From the NCBI GenBank assembly GCA_017644045.1, contig JAEPMI010000001.1, positions 364,470 to 428,469 of the forward strand: a DNA stretch of 64,000 bases. Reading direction: 5' to 3'. This DNA comes from Deltaproteobacteria bacterium. Lineage in GTDB: Bacteria > Myxococcota_A > Polyangia > Polyangiales > Houyiibacteriaceae. The position numbers and the translations under genes were made by a program. The notes under the pieces were generated by a model, which saw only the letters and a program-made list of their open reading frames with translations, was not told where the DNA came from and did not search any database. Positions 1 to 7,939 of this stretch are shown in pieces. Position 1 is the stretch's first letter, and every line of letters starts with the position of its first letter.

Positions 1-156
1 ACGCACCGCGCTGCGCCGAGCGTGTTTCTCGGTGAGACGTTCTGCCACGCCCGAGGCGTCCAGGCCTTCCCCTTCGGCCTCACGGACCCGCGACTTCGTC
101 TTTTCCACGTCGACCGGCGCGACCTTTCGCCCGATCCAGTTCGAGAGCATTCCCAT
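1..156 (-). CDS. N-terminal fragment of an unidentified protein, cut by window edge
   Basis: An open frame on the minus strand starts at ATG 156 (a second in-frame ATG is at 150) and runs off the left edge without a stop, giving 52 residues. The visible part begins MGMLSNWIGRK and is hydrophilic, with alternating basic and acidic residues and no signal peptide. It is too short for me to name. The start is supported by a TAGAAT hexamer exactly six bases upstream (163-168) and by the absence of a Shine-Dalgarno site, so the message may be leaderless. Codon use is GC-rich in third positions as in neighbouring genes. Confidence 0.5.
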   Translation of the reverse strand, partial: MGMLSNWIGRKVAPVDVEKTKSRVREAEGEGLDASGVAERLTEKHARRSAVR

Positions 157-162
157 GCGCGC

Positions 163-168
163 ATTCTA
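163..168 (-). promoter_or_regulatory. -10 hexamer TAGAAT, leaderless-type spacing
   Basis: TAGAAT on the minus strand lies six bases before ATG 156. It is the best match to a TATAAT box among the leaderless-type sites in this window. No convincing -35 element is visible. Confidence 0.4.
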
Positions 169-300
169 CTGCACTCCCCGTTCCACCGGTCTCGCCTCGA
201 GCACCGCGAAATTCAGCGCGAGAAGAATTTCCTTCCGTATCCGTCGGTCGGCCCCCAGGATTCCGAAGCGAGGCCCCGACCTCGGGGGAAGGAAGCGACA

Positions 301-594
301 ATGAAGAAAGACAGCAAGGGCGGCGACAAGTTCGCCAAGGCGGCTCCCGCCAAGGGCGGCGACAAGTTCGCCAAGTCGGCTCCCGCCAAGGGCGGCGACA
401 AGTTCGCCAAGCAGGCTCCCGCCAAGGGCGGCGACAAGTTCGCCAAGGCGGCTCCTGCCAAGGGCGGCGACAAGTTCGCCAAGCAGGCTCCTGCCAAGGG
501 CGGCGACAAGTTCGCCAAGCAGGCTCCCGCCAAGGGCGCCCCACAGAAGGGTCAGGCGCCGGCCAAGGGCGGCGACAAGTTCGGCAAGAAGTAG
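301..594 (+). CDS. Lys/Gly-rich tandem-repeat protein (GGDKFAKxAPAK units)
   Basis: This 97-residue protein consists almost wholly of six tandem copies of a 12-residue unit, GGDKFAK followed by A/S/Q and APAK, then a degenerate GAPQKGQAPAK and a final GGDKFGKK. About a quarter of residues are lysine, and the protein has no Cys, Trp or predicted membrane segment. The start at 301 has a GGAAGG-type ribosome site about eight bases upstream, so it is favoured over a longer upstream frame. Repetitive Lys/Ala/Pro tails of this type occur in histone H1-like and other nucleic-acid-binding bacterial proteins, so nucleoid or RNA binding is an inference only. I do not recognise a named family. The reverse-strand frames across it are artefacts of the repeat. 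Confidence 0.8.
   Translation: MKKDSKGGDKFAKAAPAKGGDKFAKSAPAKGGDKFAKQAPAKGGDKFAKAAPAKGGDKFAKQAPAKGGDKFAKQAPAKGAPQKGQAPAKGGDKFGKK
319..534 (+). repeat. 36-bp tandem repeat, six units, in frame
   Basis: Six 36-bp units, each beginning GGCGGCGACAAGTTCGCC, differ mainly at the codon for A/S/Q and by occasional C/T wobble changes. Because the unit is a multiple of three, copy-number change by slippage would keep the reading frame. Confidence 0.9.
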
Positions 595-674
595 TCGCGT
601 CGGATCCCGGGTGAGGCGGGTTGTCTCGCCCCACCCTGGCTCCGCTCGACGGCTTGCCCGGCACGCGCCCTGCA

Positions 675-1049
675 ATGTACGGGCGCATGACTTTCGCGCT
701 CTATCCCATCTCCGAGCTCGGCGTCCTCTGGCTGCAGGCCACGATCACGGTGGCTCTCTGCTGGCTGGTGGTGCGGACCAAGCTCATGCCCGTGATCGTC
801 GCCTCCGCGGCCGTCTACACGGGCACGATCCTGCTCTGGCTCACCCTGGTCGAGCTCGACGTGCCGACCCTCTGGGATCTGCAGCTCGCCGGCCGCGGCT
901 ACCCGGTGCTCGCCCTCGGTGGCGCTGGCTTCGCGATCGCCTTCTTCGTCCTGAAGACGCTGCAGCGCCGACAGGTCCGGCGCGACGCCAAGGCCCGCGC
1001 TGCGGACCGCGCAGCTGTCGAAGCGATCGCGCCCGGTCCCGCCGAATGA
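675..1049 (+). CDS. small integral membrane protein, unknown function
   Basis: The protein of about 124 residues has three hydrophobic stretches: residues about 12-30 (ISELGVLWLQATITVALCW), 36-56 and 72-94. A basic, charged C-terminal tail (QRRQVRRDAKARAAD) should be cytoplasmic. I do not recognise the family. The start is uncertain. The frame is open from a TTG at 621, but ATG 675 or ATG 687 fits better because the residues before 675 are polar and proline-rich. The gene stands alone between the repeat protein and the baeRF-type gene, both on the same strand, so co-transcription is possible. Confidence 0.65.
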   Translation: MYGRMTFALYPISELGVLWLQATITVALCWLVVRTKLMPVIVASAAVYTGTILLWLTLVELDVPTLWDLQLAGRGYPVLALGGAGFAIAFFVLKTLQRRQVRRDAKARAADRAAVEAIAPGPAE

Positions 1050-1151
1050 CGCTGAGGCGTTTCGTCGCGCGGTGAGACGGAGCGCCATGGAACCTCGCCT
1101 CGAACGCGGTCGGGAACGGGCACGGAACGGTGCCTGCATCCTCATCGAGAC

Positions 1152-2321
1152 ATGCACGAGACACGACTTCCGCACGAGAAGAACCTCCACCTGCCGAACG
1201 CCGCGACGATCGCCAGGCTCCTCGAGCACCGGGGTGCGAACGCGGTGACGATCTATCTCCCCACGGTCGAGAGCGGCGACGCGAGCGCCAAGAACCGCAT
1301 CCGATTCAAGAACGCGGTACAGCGGTCCACCGACGCGCTCCGCGCGATGGGCGCCGACGACGCCGTCATCGAGCGTACCTTCGAGCCGGTGTCGCGCTGG
1401 GAGTCCGGCGACGACTGGTGGGCCCATCAGGGGCACGGGCTGGCGGTGTTCCTCCACGACGGCGCCATCGACGCGTTCCGCCTCCCAGCGAGCGTCGAGG
1501 AACGCACGCTCGTCGGCGATCGTTTTCACATGCTCCCGCTCCTCCAGCTGAGGGACGCGAGCTGGCCGCACTACGTACTCTGCCTCGAACAGCAGGGGCC
1601 GACGCTCTACGCGGCGACCGCCCACACCCTCGACCCGGTGATCCACGACTTGCCGAGCCTGTCCGATGCGCTCGGGCACCAGACGACCGAGGCGCACTCG
1701 AAGGGGCACTCCACGGCCTCCGATGGCGGGCGCTGGATCCTCCATGGCCACGGCAACGGGAGCGACGAGGAACACAAGCGCGAGCTCCGCAAGTACTGCC
1801 GGGTCGTCGACGAGAAGGTCCGAGCCATCCTGCCGAACGGGCGGACACCGCTCGTCGTGGTCGCGGTCGACTACGTCGGCGCGATCTACGCAGACGCCAG
1901 TGACCACCCGACCATCATCGGTCGCGTCGCGGGCAACCCCGGGTCGTTCGATCGCGAAGAGCTCCATCGGCGAACGTTCTCGGTCGCCGAGGCGCACTTC
2001 GCCGAACCACAGAACCGGGACCTCGAGGCCCTCGGTCAGGCGCTGCACCGAGACATGGCCACGGTGGAGATCGAGCGAGTGCTCCGCGCAGCGAACGACG
2101 GTCGCATCGAAGTGCTCTTCCTCCAGACCGGCGAGCAGCTCACCGGGAAGTGGGAGCCCACGAAGCGCTCGGTCACCGAGCTCTCCGACGATGATCGCAG
2201 CGACCATGCCCTCATGGACCTCGCCGCACGCGAGGTGCTCGGCAAGGGCGGACGGCTTCGGTTCACCGACGGGAGCTCGCTTCCCACCGACGAGCCGGTC
2301 GCGGCGATTCTCCGCTACTGA
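1152..2321 (+). CDS. baeRF-type protein (bacterial archaeo-eukaryotic release factor family)
   Basis: This 389-residue cytoplasmic protein resembles the bacterial families related to archaeal/eukaryotic release factor eRF1 and Pelota (baeRF). Hallmarks seen are the N-terminal strand VTIYLPT near residue 32, followed by an RIRFKNAV helix; a central strand region VVVVAVDYVGAIY around residue 235; and a C-terminal eL30-like part with IEVLFLQTG, a DHALMDLAAREVLGKGG helix and a terminal VAAILRY. The eRF1 GGQ motif is absent. Some members of this superfamily (Balon) bind the ribosomal A site as hibernation factors, so a ribosome-associated role is plausible but inferred. The gene is followed by a convergent lipoprotein gene. 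Only a weak GAG precedes the ATG. Confidence 0.7.
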   Translation: MHETRLPHEKNLHLPNAATIARLLEHRGANAVTIYLPTVESGDASAKNRIRFKNAVQRSTDALRAMGADDAVIERTFEPVSRWESGDDWWAHQGHGLAVFLHDGAIDAFRLPASVEERTLVGDRFHMLPLLQLRDASWPHYVLCLEQQGPTLYAATAHTLDPVIHDLPSLSDALGHQTTEAHSKGHSTASDGGRWILHGHGNGSDEEHKRELRKYCRVVDEKVRAILPNGRTPLVVVAVDYVGAIYADASDHPTIIGRVAGNPGSFDREELHRRTFSVAEAHFAEPQNRDLEALGQALHRDMATVEIERVLRAANDGRIEVLFLQTGEQLTGKWEPTKRSVTELSDDDRSDHALMDLAAREVLGKGGRLRFTDGSSLPTDEPVAAILRY

Positions 2322-2346
2322 GCGGTCGACCGCGCGGGGGTCCGCT

Positions 2347-3477
2347 TCAGCCGCAGCCCTGCCGATCGCAGACGTCGCTGGCGTCCAGGCGCTCGCACCA
2401 GGGCTCGAGCCCTCGCTCGCAGGCGTAGAGCTCGAGCCCGCCCGCGTGCCCCTCGAGGGTCGCCGGATCGGTGGCGCGCAGCGCGGCGTCCAGACGTTCG
2501 CACGAGTCCAGGTGCTCCCCGTGACACCATCCCCAGAGGAGCCCGAGCCCCCGGTCCGCGTTCATCGCGACCAGCCGGGTGCAGCCCTCCAGGTTCCCGA
2601 AGCGACACGCGTAGCTCATCAGCCGCTCCGCGTGCCGTGGGTCACGATCGCCGATCCGGCTCGCCCGCTGCACGCACGACTCGAGGCCGTCTTCGGGGCA
2701 CACGGCCCACTGGTCGCTCGGGTCCAGCTCGGCGACGCAAGACGGATCGGAAGAGAGCTCCCGCTCGGACCACTGCCCGTCCGATCCTTCACGCCGTTCC
2801 CGGTAGAAGAGGAGGCCACACACGCCGCTGATCGGCTGGATGGTTCGCACCCTCCCGTCACGCAGGAGAGTCGTTCGGTCGAGGTCGGTCGACGTGACCG
2901 GCACGAACGCCGGCTCGTCCCCGCAGGTGACCGGCACCCACCAGGTCTCGTCCGCTCGGCGCACGAGCTCCGAACGGCGCAGGACGACGTGGCGCCCCGC
3001 CTCGACCACGCACGCGGTCGCGCCATTCGGCTCGAGCTTCGCCTCCACCCGATCCGTCGTCGTGACGATCGAGGTCTCCCCGAGCGGAGGGTCGTCGACG
3101 AGAGTCACCGACCGGCCCCCGAGTCGGAGCGCCACGGCCTCGCCTTCGCCCTCGTCCGCGTAGAGTCCGGCGACCACGCCCACCTCCGCACCGAGACTCA
3201 GGCCGAGCTCGCCGTCCGCGACGAGCATCGGGTAGCCGGGCCCCAGATCCGACCAAGGCTGCGCGGTCACCTCCTCGAGCGAGCCCGTCGCGAGGACGAC
3301 GGCGACCCGCGGAGAGGGACAATCGATGCACGAGGTCCGCTCGGTGCGCTCCGCCGCCCAGCGACCGGCCGGCAGCGGGGAGGGGAGCGGTGCTTCGGCG
3401 ACCGGGGTCGCGGTCGGAGTCGGAGCGGCCGCAGCGCAGCCCATCGTCGAGCACAGGAGGAGCGAGAGGCATCGCAT
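2347..3477 (-). CDS. lipoprotein with Sel1-like Cys-pair repeats
   Basis: A short signal peptide (MRCLSLLLCSTMGC) ends at a lipobox-like Cys about residue 14, predicting export and lipidation. The following Ala/Pro/Thr linker and central beta-rich region are unfamiliar. From about residue 255 the C-terminal part carries spaced cysteines in patterns such as YACRFGNLEGC and YACERGLEPWC, which match the ACxxGxxxxC spacing of Sel1/Hcp-like repeats common in myxobacterial lipoproteins. The first repeats are degenerate. A TAGGTC hexamer six bases before the ATG (3484-3489) suggests a leaderless start. The gene converges on the baeRF-type gene 25 bases away. Specific function is unknown. Confidence 0.75.
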   Translation of the reverse strand: MRCLSLLLCSTMGCAAAAPTPTATPVAEAPLPSPLPAGRWAAERTERTSCIDCPSPRVAVVLATGSLEEVTAQPWSDLGPGYPMLVADGELGLSLGAEVGVVAGLYADEGEGEAVALRLGGRSVTLVDDPPLGETSIVTTTDRVEAKLEPNGATACVVEAGRHVVLRRSELVRRADETWWVPVTCGDEPAFVPVTSTDLDRTTLLRDGRVRTIQPISGVCGLLFYRERREGSDGQWSERELSSDPSCVAELDPSDQWAVCPEDGLESCVQRASRIGDRDPRHAERLMSYACRFGNLEGCTRLVAMNADRGLGLLWGWCHGEHLDSCERLDAALRATDPATLEGHAGGLELYACERGLEPWCERLDASDVCDRQGCG

Positions 3478-3483
3478 CTCACA

Positions 3484-3489
3484 GACCTA
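3484..3489 (-). promoter_or_regulatory. -10-like TAGGTC before the 3477 start
   Basis: The hexamer is six bases from the ATG at 3477, with no Shine-Dalgarno sequence between them. Confidence 0.3.
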
Positions 3490-3697
3490 CGTTCCGGCGC
3501 GCCCCCTCTTCCCTCAGGGTGAAACTTCACACCTCGCGCGAAACGCCTCGCCGTGATCGACCGCTGGGGCATAGCGCACCGCCGGACCGAAGCGCAGCGC
3601 GAGGTTGGTGCTGGCACGGCCGCTGCAATGTCTTCGAGCGTCCCCAACGGGGCACCGCAGACACGCGGACAATCACTCCAACACAAGGAAACATCAC

Positions 3698-3865
3698 ATG
3701 CTCAAGTGGGCACTCGGATTCTTCGTTCTCGCTCTCGTCGCCGCCGTCTTCGGTTTCGGTGGCATCGCCGGCGCCTCGGCGGGGATCGCCAAGATCCTCT
3801 TCATCGGCTTCATCGTCCTGGCGGTGGTCGGCCTGATCGCGGGCAACCTCCGAAGCAACTCCTGA
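3698..3865 (+). CDS. DUF1328 (YtjA/UPF0391) small membrane protein
   Basis: This 55-residue protein has two hydrophobic helices ([21 protein letters not shown], then about residues 27-48) joined by a Gly/Ala-rich turn ([14 protein letters not shown]). That is the size and pattern of the DUF1328/YtjA family of inner-membrane proteins, whose function is not established. The start at 3698 is chosen because AAGGAA lies at 3685-3690 and residues before it do not fit the family. A strong hairpin follows the stop, so the gene is probably monocistronic. Confidence 0.85.
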   Translation: MLKWALGFFVLALVAAVFGFGGIAGASAGIAKILFIGFIVLAVVGLIAGNLRSNS

Positions 3866-3884
3866 CGCATCGTGCGCGGGCATG

Positions 3885-3922
3885 ACGAAGGCGGCGGTCC
3901 GCGTGCGGGCCGCCGCCTTCGT
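3885..3922 (+). terminator. GC-rich hairpin after the DUF1328 gene
   Basis: A 13-base perfect inverted repeat (ACGAAGGCGGCGG with CCGCCGCCTTCGT) surrounds a 12-base loop. There is no long T tract, so its termination efficiency is inferred. Confidence 0.65.
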
Positions 3923-4101
3923 CGTGCGAGTGGGCGGGTCGCTCTCGGAAGCACCGATTGCATCGACACGGCGATATGCACGATGCGGTTCGATCGCTCC
4001 TCCCGGCGACTCGAGTTGCCACCAGTGAGGCACGATGCACCGATCTCGTCCGCATTGCGCCGCTGATCGGGGCGTCAATTGGGTAGGAACGAGTCTTGCG
4101 T

Positions 4102-4107
4102 TAGGGT
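4102..4107 (+). promoter_or_regulatory. -10-like TAGGGT before the 4116 gene
   Basis: TAGGGT ends eight bases before the ATG, putting a transcription start within one or two bases of the start codon. Confidence 0.3.
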
Positions 4108-4115
4108 GAAGGCAC

Positions 4116-4343
4116 ATGAGCACAACCGACACCAGCAGCAACAGCGAGAATCCCCACCAGTTCGAGATCGTCCCCGGCCCCAATGGCCCCATCTCCGTCT
4201 CCGGCCGCGCAGAAGCGGTCGAGCGAGCGAAGGCGCTCAGCGCCGACATGCCTCGCCCGGTCCGCGTCGAGCGCATGGACGGGAAGGTGAAGATGGAGTT
4301 CCGGAGCGGCGGCATCGTCCGCTATCGGCGCCGCACGCGCTGA
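4116..4343 (+). CDS. small basic hypothetical protein
   Basis: The protein has 75 residues: a Ser/Thr/Asn-rich N-terminus, then a compact part reading FEIVPGPNGPISVSGRAEAV and ending in a basic RYRRRTR tail. There is no signal peptide or membrane segment. I do not recognise a named family. The reading frame is supported by strong third-position GC, by GAAGG close to the ATG and by a dedicated hairpin terminator 22 bases after the stop. Confidence 0.7.
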   Translation: MSTTDTSSNSENPHQFEIVPGPNGPISVSGRAEAVERAKALSADMPRPVRVERMDGKVKMEFRSGGIVRYRRRTR

Positions 4344-4364
4344 ACCCGAACCGTTCTCGAACCG

Positions 4365-4394
4365 AAGGAGCGCCGCGACACCGCGGCGCTCCTT
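4365..4394 (+). terminator. hairpin terminator with T-rich tail
   Basis: A 13-base perfect inverted repeat (AAGGAGCGCCGCG with CGCGGCGCTCCTT) has a four-base loop and is followed by CTTCAATT. It ends the 4116 gene and faces the 3' end of the YihY gene. Confidence 0.75.
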
Positions 4395-4446
4395 CTTCAA
4401 TTGGGGTTGTCCGAAAATGGTTCCGCAGGTCAATCGCGGGCGACCT

Positions 4447-5415
4447 TCACTCCGCGTTCGGCCGGTCGTTTCCCAGCGCCTGCAGCTCGTCCTCCCACTG
4501 CTCGGCGAGGTGCTCGGCCGGGTCCACGCTCAACCGGTCGCTCTCGAGCACCACGCGCCTTGCGTGCGCCAGCGGCTCCACGCCGCGGCCGTGGTCGCGC
4601 GCCCAGTGGTCGGTGAAGATCGCGCCGAGGAAGAAGATCTGCGCCGTGTAGTAGACCCACACGAGCAGCGCGATGAGCGAGCCCGCGCCGCCCCAGGCCT
4701 CCTGCACCGCGAAGTCCGCGACGAGGTGCCCGACCACATACGAGCCCGCGATGGCGAGCGTGGTCGTCACCAGCGCGCCGAGGAAGGCATCGCGCCAGTG
4801 GATCTTCGCGTCGGGGAGGAGCACGTACACCATGGCGACGAGCGTGGTCAGCACGGCCACCGAGGCCACGAAGTCGAGCAGCCGGTAGACGAACGCCACG
4901 CCACCGATGTTGGCCGCAGCCGCGGAGATGGCGGCCTTGCCGACCGCGACCAGGAAGAGCGCCGCGCCGAAGGCGAAGACCATCACGAACGCGAGCATTC
5001 GACGGCGAAGGACCTGACCGGCGAGGCCGCGGAAGCCGGGCGAGAGCGTGGATCGAATGCCCCAGAGCAGGTTGAGCGCCGCGCGGAGCATCCAGAAGAG
5101 ACGCACCGAGACGAACATGAAGATGACCACCGAGATGGAGGTGGCCCAGGAGCTGTCGCTGGCGGCCGAGCGCTCGATGGCCTTGGCGAGGAAGGTGGAG
5201 AGGTTCTCGTCGAAGATCGCCTCGAGCTGGCCGGTGAGCTCGCCGCGGGCGGCCTCCTCCCCGAGCACTGCGCCGAGAATGGCGATGGCGAGCACGCCCG
5301 ACGGCGCGAGCGCGAGCAACGCGTAGAAGGCGATGGCCCCTGCGAGCAGCGACCCCTCGTGCTCGCGAAACGAGCGCCAGGTCTTCCGGAGCACGCCCAC
5401 GCCCTTGAGTACCAC
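4447..5415 (-). CDS. YihY/BrkB-family inner-membrane protein
   Basis: This 322-residue protein has the YihY/BrkB signature: an N-terminal FREHEGSLLAGAIAFYALLALAP segment entering the first helix, five further hydrophobic helices, and the conserved late helix WGGAGSLIALLVWVYYTAQIFFLGA near residue 245. The family, once annotated as ribonuclease BN, consists of inner-membrane proteins of uncertain transport-like function. The C-terminal tail is charged and cytoplasmic. The listed start is GTG 5415; a second GTG twelve bases downstream has a better-placed AAGG. The gene follows ahcY on the same strand but a strong terminator separates them. Confidence 0.85.
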   Translation of the reverse strand: MVLKGVGVLRKTWRSFREHEGSLLAGAIAFYALLALAPSGVLAIAILGAVLGEEAARGELTGQLEAIFDENLSTFLAKAIERSAASDSSWATSISVVIFMFVSVRLFWMLRAALNLLWGIRSTLSPGFRGLAGQVLRRRMLAFVMVFAFGAALFLVAVGKAAISAAAANIGGVAFVYRLLDFVASVAVLTTLVAMVYVLLPDAKIHWRDAFLGALVTTTLAIAGSYVVGHLVADFAVQEAWGGAGSLIALLVWVYYTAQIFFLGAIFTDHWARDHGRGVEPLAHARRVVLESDRLSVDPAEHLAEQWEDELQALGNDRPNAE

Positions 5416-5424
5416 GAACGGAAA

Positions 5425-5450
5425 AGGGCCGACGCTCTCGCGCCGGCCCT
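5425..5450 (-). terminator. ahcY terminator hairpin with T tract
   Basis: On the minus strand an 11-base stem with one G.U or mismatch position (AGGGCCGGCGC with GCGTCGGCCCT) and a GAGA loop is followed directly by TTTTCC. This is a classical intrinsic terminator 22 bases after the ahcY stop. Confidence 0.8.
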
Positions 5451-5472
5451 CTTCACGGAGAAGCGATTCGCC

Positions 5473-6849
5473 TCAGTAGCGGTAGTGTTCCGGCTTGAAG
5501 GGGCCCGCCGCGGGAATGCCGAGGTACTCGGCCTGCTTGTCGTTGAGCTTGGTGATCTTGGCACCGAGCTTCTCGAGATGGAGGGCGGCGACCTTCTCGT
5601 CGAGGGCCTTCGGGAGCACGTAGACCTTGCCGCTCTCGTACTTGCCGCTGTCCTTCTCACGCCAGAGCTCGATCTGCGCGAGCACCTGGTTGGTGAAGGA
5701 GTTGCTCATCACGAAGCTCGGGTGACCCGTCGCGCAGGCGAGGTTCACGAGGCGGCCGCGCGCGAGCACGATGATCTTCTTGCCGTCCGGGAAGATGAAG
5801 TGATCGACCGGGCCCTCCGGCTTGATGTTCTCTTCCTTGATGTTGTTGGCCGGGTCGGTGAGCCACGCCATCTCGATCTCGGAGTCGAAGTGGCCGATGT
5901 TGCAGAGGATCGTCTCGTCCTTCATCGCCTGCATGTGCTCGTGGGTGACCACGTCGCAGCAGCCGGTGGCGGTGACGACGATGTCGGCGAGCGGGGCCGC
6001 CTCGTCCATGGTCACGACCTGGAAGCCCTCCATGAGCGCCTGGAGCGCGCAGATCGGGTCGACCTCGGTGATCATCACGCGGGCACCCTGGCGGGCGAGC
6101 GCCTGGGCGCAGCCCTTGCCGACGTCGCCGTAGCCGCACACGACCGCGACCTTGCCGGCGATCATCACGTCGGTGGCGCGCTTGATGCCGTCGACGAGCG
6201 ACTCACGGCAGCCGTAGAGGTTGTCGAACTTCGACTTGGTGACCGAGTCGTTGACGTTGATGGCGGGGCACTTGAGCTCGCCACGCGCGGCCATCTGGTA
6301 GAGGCGATGGACACCGGTGGTGGTCTCCTCGCTGATGCCCTTGATGCCGCCCTCGCCCTCGAAGAGCTCCGGGTAGGTCTCGTGGGCGATGACGGTCAGG
6401 TCGCCGCCGTCGTCGAGGATCATGTTCGGCTTCTGGCCGCCCTCGAAGGCGTCGAGCTGCTGGTGGATGCACCAGTCGTACTCTTCCTCGGTCTCACCCT
6501 TCCAGGCGAAGACGGGGATCCCGGCGGCGGCCATCGCGGCGGCGGCGTGGTCCTGGGTCGAGAAGATGTTGCAGCTGGTCCAGGTGACCTCGGCGCCGAG
6601 CTCGACGAGGGTCTCCATGAGGACGGCCGTCTGGATCGTCATGTGGAGGCAGCCCGCGATGCGCGCGCCCTTCAGCGGCTTGCTCTCGCCGAACTCCTCG
6701 CGGAGCGCCATCAGACCCGGCATCTCCTTCTCGGCGATCATGATCTCCTTGCGGCCCCAGTCGGCGAGGGAGATGTCGGCGACCTTGAACTTGACCTTCG
6801 GTCCGTCGGCGGCGTCGACGACCTTGCTATCGGTGGTGGTGGTTTGCAT
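5473..6849 (-). CDS. ahcY: adenosylhomocysteinase (S-adenosylhomocysteine hydrolase)
   Basis: The enzyme hydrolyses S-adenosylhomocysteine to adenosine and homocysteine, relieving product inhibition of methyltransferases in the cytoplasmic methionine cycle. The 458-residue sequence is full length, with the NAD-binding motif [11 protein letters not shown] near residue 245, the substrate-region signature [14 protein letters not shown], the conserved [20 protein letters not shown] stretch and the C-terminal FKPEHYRY that contacts NAD in the neighbouring subunit. The frame is open far upstream, but ATG 6849 is chosen because homology begins there and the upstream residues are Arg-rich noise. It lies 53 bases after an ArsR-methyltransferase regulator on the same strand and ends at an intrinsic terminator, so the two form a likely operon. 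Confidence 0.97.
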   Translation of the reverse strand: MQTTTTDSKVVDAADGPKVKFKVADISLADWGRKEIMIAEKEMPGLMALREEFGESKPLKGARIAGCLHMTIQTAVLMETLVELGAEVTWTSCNIFSTQDHAAAAMAAAGIPVFAWKGETEEEYDWCIHQQLDAFEGGQKPNMILDDGGDLTVIAHETYPELFEGEGGIKGISEETTTGVHRLYQMAARGELKCPAINVNDSVTKSKFDNLYGCRESLVDGIKRATDVMIAGKVAVVCGYGDVGKGCAQALARQGARVMITEVDPICALQALMEGFQVVTMDEAAPLADIVVTATGCCDVVTHEHMQAMKDETILCNIGHFDSEIEMAWLTDPANNIKEENIKPEGPVDHFIFPDGKKIIVLARGRLVNLACATGHPSFVMSNSFTNQVLAQIELWREKDSGKYESGKVYVLPKALDEKVAALHLEKLGAKITKLNDKQAEYLGIPAAGPFKPEHYRY

Positions 6850-6902
6850 CGAAACGATTCCTGTCGGTGGTTTGGGAGGGGGATCCGTTGCCGGATGAAG
6901 GT

Positions 6903-7874
6903 TCAGGCGGGGCGACGCCCTGCCAGGATCTGCCAGTCGAGGTGGCCGTCCGGTCCGTCGCCGCAGCGGGCGGCCGGGACCGAGGTGAGCGAGACCGCTT
7001 CGAGCCCGGCCTTCGCGGCCCACTCGCGCAGCTCGTCCTGCTCGAAGCCGAGCCAGGCGTCCGCCTGCTCGGTGCGCATGCGCTCGTCTTCGTGCGAGCG
7101 GTAGTCCATCACGACCACGACGCCGCCGGGGCGCGCGAGCGCGACCAGATCGTGGAGCGCCGACGAAGGCTTCGGCGCGTGGTGCAAGACCCGCGCGGCG
7201 AAGACGGCGTCGGCGCCCTCCCCGACGGCGTCCTCGATGCTGGTGTCGCCGAGGTTGGCCTCGAGGAGCTCGACGTGACCGTGGGCACGCGCCGAGACGC
7301 GCTGCATCGCCACCTCGAGCTGAGCAGGCGAGCGGTCGACCGCGATGACACGATCGAAGATCGGCGCGATCACCTCGAGCAGGCTCCCGTCGCCGGTGCC
7401 GACGTCGACTGCGAGATCGCGGTGGGCGACCAGCGGCGCGAGCGCCTGTAGGTAGACCCCGAGCTCCGCCGGCCAAGGCGAGCCCTCGCCGCGGGCCTTC
7501 GCGAAGAAGTCGCGCGCCGCGCTCTCGCGCGCGGCGACCACGCCAGCGATCCGAGCGATGCGCCCCTCACGCTCGCAGAGCGAGCGACCGGACCGGAGCG
7601 CGTCCGCGACGACCGGGTCGTCGTCGACTCCGTCGGCGAGCCGCGCGTACACGCGGGTGCCTTCCTTGCGGACCACGATCAGGCCACGCTGCCGGAGCGG
7701 CTTGAGGTGGCGGGAGACGTTCGGCTGCCCTTCCTCGAGCAGCTCGGCGAGCTCACCGATGGCCAGCTCTTCCTCGCCGGCCAGGGCCAGCAGCTTCAGA
7801 CGCGACGGCTCGGCGAGGAGCTTGTAGAGCTCCCAGCGGCGGTCGGTCGCAGCGGCGGCGGCGGGCATGGGCAT
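6903..7874 (-). CDS. ArsR-family HTH fused to SAM-dependent methyltransferase domain (SahR-like)
   Basis: Residues about 12-85 form an ArsR-type winged helix ([18 protein letters not shown], then [18 protein letters not shown] as recognition helix). Residues about 140-320 form a class I methyltransferase-like domain with motif [14 protein letters not shown] and a later [12 protein letters not shown] segment. No metal-binding Cys pair typical of ArsR sensors is present. Fusions of this layout beside ahcY match SahR, the S-adenosylhomocysteine-responsive repressor of methionine-cycle genes, so the second domain may sense SAH rather than catalyse. An imperfect inverted repeat overlaps its own start codon, suggesting autoregulation. 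ATG 7868 is an alternative start. Confidence 0.8.
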   Translation of the reverse strand: MPMPAAAAATDRRWELYKLLAEPSRLKLLALAGEEELAIGELAELLEEGQPNVSRHLKPLRQRGLIVVRKEGTRVYARLADGVDDDPVVADALRSGRSLCEREGRIARIAGVVAARESAARDFFAKARGEGSPWPAELGVYLQALAPLVAHRDLAVDVGTGDGSLLEVIAPIFDRVIAVDRSPAQLEVAMQRVSARAHGHVELLEANLGDTSIEDAVGEGADAVFAARVLHHAPKPSSALHDLVALARPGGVVVVMDYRSHEDERMRTEQADAWLGFEQDELREWAAKAGLEAVSLTSVPAARCGDGPDGHLDWQILAGRRPA

Positions 7875-7902
7875 CTATGTATGCGCCAATGCGCACAGAT
7901 GC
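7871..7902. promoter_or_regulatory. candidate operator overlapping the regulator start
   Basis: An imperfect inverted repeat has outer arms GCATCTATG and CACAGATGC around a centre at 7886/7887; six outer bases pair perfectly and then TG/CA also pair. It overlaps the start codon of the ArsR-methyltransferase gene, a position expected for an autorepressor. Confidence 0.45.
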
Positions 7903-7939
7903 AAACAGTATCTTTCGAGGCTATCTCAAATAACTGAAA

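Noticed and set aside
319-534. CRISPR-like periodicity of the 36-bp repeat
   Set aside because: There are no unique spacers; the repeats are contiguous and coding.
80-688. Minus-strand open frames with Arg/Pro or Gly/Leu repeats
   Set aside because: They only mirror the tandem repeat of the plus-strand protein.
6850-6902. SAM or SAH riboswitch upstream of ahcY
   Set aside because: Only 53 bases separate ahcY from the regulator, too short for the known classes, and no conserved core is seen.
4417-7104. Long plus-strand open frame antisense to the YihY and ahcY genes
   Set aside because: It is antisense to genes with clear family signatures, and its composition is His/Glu/Val/Leu-biased as expected from reversed codons.
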